Assembly (NCBI RefSeq): GCF_914767665.1
Contig: NC_059502.1
Span: 60,618,031-60,682,030, forward strand
DNA length: 64,000 bases
Direction: 5' to 3'
Source of the DNA: Harmonia axyridis
Taxonomy: Eukaryota; Arthropoda; Insecta; Coleoptera; Coccinellidae
Positions 57,621 to 64,000 of the stretch are shown here, piece by piece (the first letter of the stretch is position 1; each line of letters starts with the position of its first letter). Position numbers and translations under genes: made by a program. The notes beneath the pieces were generated by a model that saw only the letters and a list, made by a program, of their open reading frames with translations, was not told the origin of the DNA and did no database searches.

Positions 57621-58718
57621 TAAGATACTCTTCGTTAGTTATCTCTATTTTCTCAGATACGAATTCCAAAAATTCATTCAGTAGTCATGAAAGTTTGTAT
57701 GAAGTTCTGTAGTACTTTTAACTAACAGTGAAAATATTTATATCAGAATTCGATTGAAATTGATGAATATTAATTCAAGTCATTCAGGGGGTCAAGGGTT
57801 CTATAAAATTTTGTCCAGAATTATGAGAATAATACGAAATGAAAGCCATTTTGTTGCAGAAACTGGATAATAGGCACGAGGGACAAGATATTGTTTAATA
57901 TTCACATATTTATGATATGATTAATTCGAAAAAAACTCTCATTTCACAATGAGAGGAATAGTCACTGATTTACAAGTTCTCCAGATCTCGAATTTGCATT
58001 TTTATTGTAACAATCTTCGATATTTTGGATAAATTCGATGAATGAGAATTTAATCAACCATTTCACAGTTCAATGCTGACAGTAGCATAATAAAGAACAT
58101 ATTTTTCGAGCTATCAAAGTGTGTATATAGCAGAAAACTAGTGTTTAACGATGTTAGCCTCTTCTTATTCTCACTCGCCATATTAAAGATGCATACCCAC
58201 CTCCGACATTGTTCATATTATAATCGATTTTTATGTGAAAACCTCGTGCAGATAAATCTGCAATAAATTTCTCCGCAAGATCGTAAATCTCGGTCAGGTG
58301 AAAAAGTACAAGTGGAAAAGAATCGTAATAATAAAGCTAGAAGTAATATTCCATTGTTCCTCCGACGCAACGTTGATAAAACAATCCCGAGCAGCAGGTA
58401 GGTACCCATTAACTATAGATCAGCGGTACTCAAATCGCCGTGTGAGACGAAGAACTTGCAGCGCGTGGAAAAACATTCAATTTGCGCCCGAGTGGCCGGA
58501 ATTTGGACGCACGCTAGTGCATCATCAGGCGAAGAGGATCATTCGCTGTTTTTTTCACGACCTTGAAGTTGGTATAATTGGCTGAGGTGAATTTCGAGTT
58601 TAAGGTAGTCGGAGATGTCCCTGAAAGCTAGAAAAATGAAACGCCTAATATAATTCCGAAGGTTTGCCCTAGCCCTAGGTCAAAAAGTCATTTTTGTTAT
58701 TAATAACTTGAATTTATT
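57621..58718. other. no gene seen; GC-richer island 58210-58620
   Basis: 58210-58620 has more CG words than its surroundings (CGTGTGAGACGAAGAACTTG, CAGCGCGTGG, CCCGAGTGGCCGG) and overlapping frames on both strands without recognisable domains. Possible conserved noncoding DNA. Confidence 0.35.
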
Positions 58719-58726
58719 GTTTATAT

Positions 58727-59280
58727 CTCAGAGTAATGAGCAAATTTTGTCCCCAACATGAACTATCTAATTTGACATGAAGCGCGCGGAAATGAAAACA
58801 TATCAGTGATACGATATTTCACTCAATTCGTGAGTTTCTTTACAAAAACGCAATTCTCATGTCCCACAGTGAATTAATGTTTCATATAAACTCTAAATAT
58901 ATTGAAATAAATACCTAAATACATCAGAAATTCAGGAAACAATCTTCAAGCGTGCAAAACGACATGAAACAACGGATGACAATAGCAGAGCAATAGTTGA
59001 CAAACCTCGGATTTCAGCGGGTAGATACAGAAAATAATAAATATTCTGCTTATTATAAATTCGACAATTAGGAAAAATATCGGATTCCAAATATTCAAAT
59101 TTGCATATTTAATTGAGAATCACTCAAATAAATATAATTCATTCAATATAATATACATTCATAATGAAATAGTAAAATTGTGAATTTGAAAATATATCAC
59201 AATCCGACAACGTAATCTAACCATGTTGGGGACATGTAAAAATTGCGTCTACTCCCTATATCTATGTTTATTACTCTATG
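58727..59280 (-). mobile_element. P-like MITE (AGAGTAATAAAC family), copy 4
   Basis: A 554-bp minus-strand copy. 8-bp flanks GTTTATAT (58719-58726) and GTTTACAC (59281-59288) match at six of eight positions. The right end TCTATGTTTATTACTCTATG is intact. At the left, the terminal CTCAGAGTAAT is followed directly by GAGCAAATTTTG, so about 35 bases of the inner terminal repeat are gone. The THAP stub is damaged (Cys codons altered). Confidence 0.83.
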
Positions 59281-59288
59281 GTTTACAC

Positions 59289-60290
59289 TAATTAACTTTT
59301 GAAATTGTTGACAATAAAAATGTGCATTCATAATATCGCCTTCATTTTAACATCTTCAAACGTGATTCAATATATAATTGTACATTGATTATCCATCCAA
59401 TTTTCGTCAAGACAAAAAGTCCGAATATAAAGATGGATTTATACCGTTTCAGCGTTCAATTCAAAAATGAGTACGCTATATTTTACGCTAGAGAAGTTTT
59501 TACTATTATTCGTTTTAAAGATTTCGTGATTGCGGAAAGCCCTTATTGATTATTTTTTTTTAATGAGAAAGAAAGAATTAGATTAATTTTTGATTGAAGA
59601 ATAAGTATATGCATGATATCAACTTTCCAAATAAAAATTTCTTGTTTTATAAATTTTCATAAAATGAAAATGAGGTTTTTGTAAAATTTCAAAAAAAGAC
59701 GTATTTTGAATTCTTGCACAGCAAATCAGAGGAGAGTTTGGATTGATTCACTCATCTTTAAAAGTGGTGGGATCTCAAAAACGTTGGTAAGTGAACAGTC
59801 TCTCACTTCTCGATCTATCTATGGATGCTGTTCAGATAATAATCTTCGAAAAAAACAGTGGTACTGCTGATAATCTCAGTTAAATAACACGATCTATAAA
59901 TTCTGAATATATACTATTCAACCCAAAAATAACAATATCCAACAATAATTGAGTGAAATCTATTCATTATTCAAAATCTTTGAGAATTGTAGAAAAAAAT
60001 CCTGTATATCATCTAAAATTTCCGAAAAAATGTTATAAGTAAATAATTTTTTTGCATTGCTTCAAAAGCATTACCACCGTAAGATTTTTTGTATATCTTT
60101 CGTTCTGATGATAAAGATCGTCAGACTACATATCGACATAAAAATCCTTAAGATGACATATTTCTGATAAAGGATTTTAAACAGTCTGAATGAAATGATA
60201 TAGGTACAATAAGTTTTCATCTATGACAGAAAGTCTTCTGATTATTGCTGCCTATACCAATTCAGTAAAAAATTATTTCATACGCCATAA
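59289..60290. other. no gene seen
   Basis: AT-rich, no supported feature. Confidence 0.45.
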
Positions 60291-60295
60291 TATGG

Positions 60296-60351
60296 CCACA
60301 GGATCAATAAATATTGTTATTGTTATTTGTTTATTATTGTTATTGTTATGT
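60296..60351 (+). repeat. possible non-LTR 3' terminus with TTATTG tail
   Basis: GGATCAATAAATATTG at 60301 followed by TTATTG/TTGTTA units resembles the 3' ends at 1071 and 4260, which share GGATCAATAAA plus a microsatellite. No reverse transcriptase was recognised upstream, so this would be a very short 5'-truncated insertion, or coincidence. Confidence 0.4.
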
Positions 60352-61650
60352 CTATTTCATTTCCCTTGATATCGTCCCTCTCTCTAGCAGGGACCTAAAA
60401 GGAGGAAACGAAGTTTTATGATCATATTATAACTACGTATCTCAAGAAAGCATACTTTGTATAACTAATTTCATATGAGATTCTGCTACAGAAACTACTA
60501 CACAAATAAGCAATACATTGAATTCGATTCATTCCCGAGGTTAATTAGGAATATTTAATGAGCTTGTTCATCTTAAATGGCATTAAATATGCCTTGTCGC
60601 ACTTTTCGACGCTAATCTAGGAAATTAATTATCTCAAGTTAGGATTTTCCCGATTCATTCCACTCCAAACATTGCTTCATTGATTCTAACTAGATGCACA
60701 AAGATCGAAAAATTATTACCTGTTAACCATTTCCCTGTAACGGGGAAAAATTTTAAACCTCAATGTATCAAGAATGATAAACCGAATAAAGTTGAACTAT
60801 AAAACATTTTGAGTACTTCCGATCGCATAATATCAGAAGTTGAATGGTAAACTCCTCGTTCTGATTTCACATAACCGTTTCCCTAACCACTCATTAATAT
60901 ACCCGCACATAAGTACTGTTTTTTCTCAATTTGATCTTTATTGATGATTGTTCTACGTCCAGGCAGCTCTTGAAAGCTTCACACAGCTGTTCGAAATATT
61001 GCGAAAAATCATCATTAGAATTATTCAACTGTCATGTCTTGATTAACTCAACAAATAATGTTTAACTAACTTGTGAAATAATTATTGTTGATGGAACTGA
61101 ATAATAGACGATGAAAAATCCGAAGTTATTCGTATTATCTTTAATTGATAAGGCAAAAAGGACTCCGAGCAATTGAATTTATGGAATCATATCAAGAAAA
61201 CGATAAACATTCTTCACAATATTTTATTTATTATTTATTCTTTCATTAGCCAAATATCCATGAATGAAAGGAATGTTTGACTCCATTACAAAAAAAAAAC
61301 TGATATTGGATGAATGTAAAAGCTAAGACTAAGTAGTAGTAGCATATTAATATCAAGATCGGGGTAAGAATGTTTTATTGAACGAAAACAATAACAATCG
61401 TGATGCTTACAGCGTTTTTCGAACGATTCCATCATTTTTTCTTGATTTGAATATGTTAATTAAATTACATCAAAATATTGAAACCTCAAAACTGACTTTT
61501 ACTTCGATGAAATTTTTGCTTCCTAAGTTTCAGTGAATACCAATTCCACTAATATACTTTTCCATAAACAATTGTACTATAGGTAGGTATTTATATGGTT
61601 TTATTAATCAAAAATTTCAGTGTCATTAAAATTCAAGTATAATTGCAATA
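60352..61650. other. no gene seen
   Basis: AT-rich, no supported feature. Confidence 0.45.
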
Positions 61651-61726
61651 ATTCTAATATCTCAGTCAGTAGAGGATGAGACTCTTAATCTCAGGGTCAT
61701 GGGTTCGAGCCCCACGTTGGGCGCCA
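61651..61726 (+). tRNA. tRNA-Lys(CTT) retro-pseudogene with encoded CCA
   Basis: From about 61658 the sequence follows an arthropod tRNA-Lys: D-arm CTCAGTCAGTAGAG, anticodon stem and loop TGAGACTCTTAATCTCA with anticodon CTT (61684-61686), variable loop, T-arm GGGTTCGAGCCCCAC, 3' acceptor strand GTTGGGC, discriminator G and then CCA. The first seven bases (ATTCTAA) cannot pair with GTTGGGC, so the acceptor stem is destroyed, and the T-stem has an A-C mismatch. Eukaryotic nuclear tRNA genes do not normally encode CCA; its presence and the lost 5' end suggest that a mature tRNA was reverse-transcribed. Not a functional tRNA gene. Confidence 0.8.
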
Positions 61727-61728
61727 AT

Positions 61729-61902
61729 TGATATGGATCTCCTCGATATGATTTTGAATATTTTCTAAAATAGATCCAAAAATTTATATCTTTACTTGAA
61801 AATAATTCTACATGAGAGAGGGAATTATTTTCAAGTAAAGATAGAAATTTTTGGATCTATTTTGAAAAATATTCAAAATTCATATTGAGGAGATCCATAT
61901 CA
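61729..61902. mobile_element. hairpin MITE with 80-bp arms
   Basis: The arm 61729-61808 (starting TGATATGGATCTCCTC) returns in reverse complement at 61822-61902 (ending GAGGAGATCCATATCA) with only a few mismatches around a 13-base loop. It begins two bases after the CCA of the tRNA pseudogene. Noncoding. A target duplication is not evident. Confidence 0.85.
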
Positions 61903-64000
61903 GTACGCTTTCATTTGATATCTCTCAGATATCTTCTGAAAAAATAAAATCTATTGTAAATTTCTAATTTTCAAATCTTGTGAAATACAAAATATTATTC
62001 TAGAGTCGGCAAAATACTTTACCGACCTCCATGGTCTGACAACCGCAAAACAATTCATACCGTCTTGGCAACATATTTTTTGAATAATCAATTTTTTCGA
62101 ATTTTTTATAGTTCGCAAAGGGGTCATAGAAGCAGCGAGATTTTTCTTATTCTTCTTATTTATTTCCGTTTTTGAATCGGCACATTTCAGAGCATTTATT
62201 ATAACCCTGAAAATTTCAGAAAATTCAAAATAATGAACATAAATGAGAGACTAGGTTGTATCATCTATCATAATTCTGAGAAAAATGGCATGCAACTATG
62301 GCAATTCATTCTTCATTATTTAAATATAAATTTTTGGCCTGTAAAAATCAAATCAAAAAGAAACTAATAGAATAAGAATCAGTTCATTGAATGTTGTGCT
62401 GACAATTCTGAAGAATATATCAAAGATAACCTAACTAACTGAATCGCATAGCGTTAAATGTGAGAAGAGACAGAGAAAGCAAAAAAAACAAGATGATGTC
62501 TCTTGCTATTAGGCGTAAAACAGTTATATATACTTTTCTACTTCCCGATGAAGAAATAAACTAACAAGTTGCAATTACTCACGTGTTGAATTGAAGGTAC
62601 ACCACATAAAAACAATTCAGCTCACATAATTAGGAACTTCTTAGCGTTGTAATTGAACCTCTCATTACCTGTAAAAAAAAACAATGTTTATCTTTCAACG
62701 AAAAAAGCACATAACTTGAATGGTCATAATGAGATGAAAGCATTGAGTAAAAAATCAACATGTCAATTATTAGCAAATTGTCAAAACGAGATCAAAATAA
62801 GTACAATAATCATCTCGATAAAAGCGTGCTCTCGAATATGAACCAGGTCAAAGTAAGATGTAGGCTTGAGAACGTTGAGGTTAGCTTTTTTCATGCGAAT
62901 AGATCATTCATTGTTACCTCATACTAATTTTGAATTGAAACTATAAACACCAAGCCCTGAGGTAAAATTTATATTAGAAGGAAATTTCGGATCCAATATT
63001 GAAAGGTGTTCTTCTCTTTATTGCGAAGCCTCCTTTTATGAAATTCAGCATCTATACCTTGAGGTATTCGTGAATTGGAGTTTTTTACGGTGTTTCTCAA
63101 TGGGGTAAAAGTGAAAGGTTGAAAATTTTGATTGAAGTTTATATGCGGCTCTTAATTTTTTCTATAAACGATACAAGGAACCTACTTCTTTTTAAGCTCT
63201 AGTTGTCCGAACAGATCGCTCTATCATTTCTCGACAATTTTTGTTATTTTGTGTTTTTGTTAATTTAGAAACGGAAGATTCTATACAAATAACAATACAG
63301 CATTTATATATGAATGACAGTTTGAAGCCTACTGCAAAATTCAATGGAAAAAATACCCAATCTTTCCGTGACACGAAGAGATTTTAGGTTTTGATATTGA
63401 CTAACAATTTCAAGCATGCTGCAAAATTTCGAGGACAGAACCATAGAAAATTCAAGAAGAATATTGGAAAAAAATACCCAATATTTTCGTTATAATAGTT
63501 CTGATCGGGTTGAGATTTTACATGTAACTTTTAGTAATAAGTTGTTATTTGTTGAAAATGTTTTTCGACCTATATCTTCGCAACGAAGCGCTTATTCAGA
63601 AATCGTCAAATAATAATAATAATAATGGAGTTTATTTCTGTAAATAAATGATAAAATATCCTTGAAATGATTTAAGGAATAAACTCTTGAACCTGTGTAT
63701 CTACATGTAGGGTAACCATGTGAAGCTTAGTGTTAATATCGGTATCAGAAACAGAGAAAATTCTAGCACAACAACCCAGATGAAGTTTTGCATGTTTATA
63801 TAGAATAATAATTTTAAGCTTGTTGCAGAATTTCGTGTTGAAAGCGTCACCGAAACCATAAAAAAATCGAGCATCATATCGAAATAAAAATGAGGAAATC
63901 TACTGACCTCACGTCAGTGCTTTCGGTTTTTTTTTTTCATAAATTGTAAACAAGCTTCCATATATTGGTCTATGATTAGTTGAAAATAAGTTGGTTCAGT
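61903..64000. other. no gene seen; AAT microsatellite
   Basis: About 2.1 kb of AT-rich DNA. An AAT run at 63610-63625 is followed by GGAGTTTATTTCTGTAAATA, which may be the reverse of a retroelement 3' end, but this is weak. Short frames at 62653-62841 and 63416-63613 have no recognisable domain. Confidence 0.4.

Noticed and set aside
61651..61726. Functional tRNA-Lys gene
   Set aside because: The acceptor stem cannot pair, the T-stem has a mismatch and CCA is encoded, so a retro-pseudogene is the better reading.
1..64000. CRISPR arrays, operons, riboswitches, bacterial promoters or phage genes
   Set aside because: No regularly spaced repeats or prokaryotic gene arrangement were seen; the content is that of an animal genome.

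Overview
The window looks like intergenic or deep intronic DNA of an arthropod, most likely an insect. It is strongly AT-rich and has no operons or bacterial-style genes. Nearly everything recognisable is a eukaryotic transposable element or its remains: Tc1/mariner, THAP-domain (P-like), foldback/MITE, non-LTR and a trace of LTR elements. I found no host protein-coding exon that I can support. The insect order cannot be fixed from the sequence.

Layout. 1-8.3 kb is a transposon cluster: a rosa-like DD41D Tc1/mariner copy cut by the window edge, two non-LTR retrotransposon fragments in opposite orientation (1071-1862 minus, 2232-4260 plus), a DD34D mariner deletion derivative (4285-5010), a very old rosa-like fossil (6151-6935) and a nearly full-length but broken DD34D mariner (7091-8343). 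From 8.3 to 36.8 kb AT-rich DNA without recognisable genes is broken up by further rosa-like copies (14455, 21073, 25305, 28774, 33704), a paired 0.87-kb MITE family (12393 and 22834), a 195-bp double-hairpin MITE (19984), remnants of reverse transcriptases (24960, 29290), mariner fragments (26412, 33283) and an isolated 18-nt primer-binding site of an LTR retrotransposon (30470). From 36.8 to 38.6 kb a ~0.5-kb tandem duplication carries, in its second copy only, a THAP-domain transposon with inverted ends and a perfect 21-bp internal inverted repeat. 39802-41190 is a 1.39-kb near-perfect palindrome. From 41.6 to 64 kb come more dispersed repeats, three further members of a small P-element-like MITE family (45080, 47257, 58727; a fourth lies at 31515), a ~295-bp tandem duplication (49905-50495), three partial rosa-like copies, a retro-copied tRNA-Lys (61651) and an 80-bp-arm hairpin next to it (61729).

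How the parts relate. Three groups of non-autonomous DNA transposons show how internal deletion makes a short mobile unit. (i) Every rosa-like copy with both regions present lost the same part of the transposase between the N-terminal helix-turn-helix and the first catalytic Asp. (ii) The mariner at 4285-5010 is a deleted relative of the one at 7091-8343. (iii) The AGAGTAATAAAC family keeps 8-bp target duplications, P-like termini and only the first ~20 codons of a THAP domain. The last group and the 37.6-kb element are the most unusual content.

Limits: all family assignments are by eye from translated motifs and repeat comparison inside the window. GC-richer islands (18.2, 27.5, 30.7, 38.7, 50.7, 51.5 and 58.3 kb) may be conserved regulatory DNA or unrecognised exons, and this cannot be decided here.
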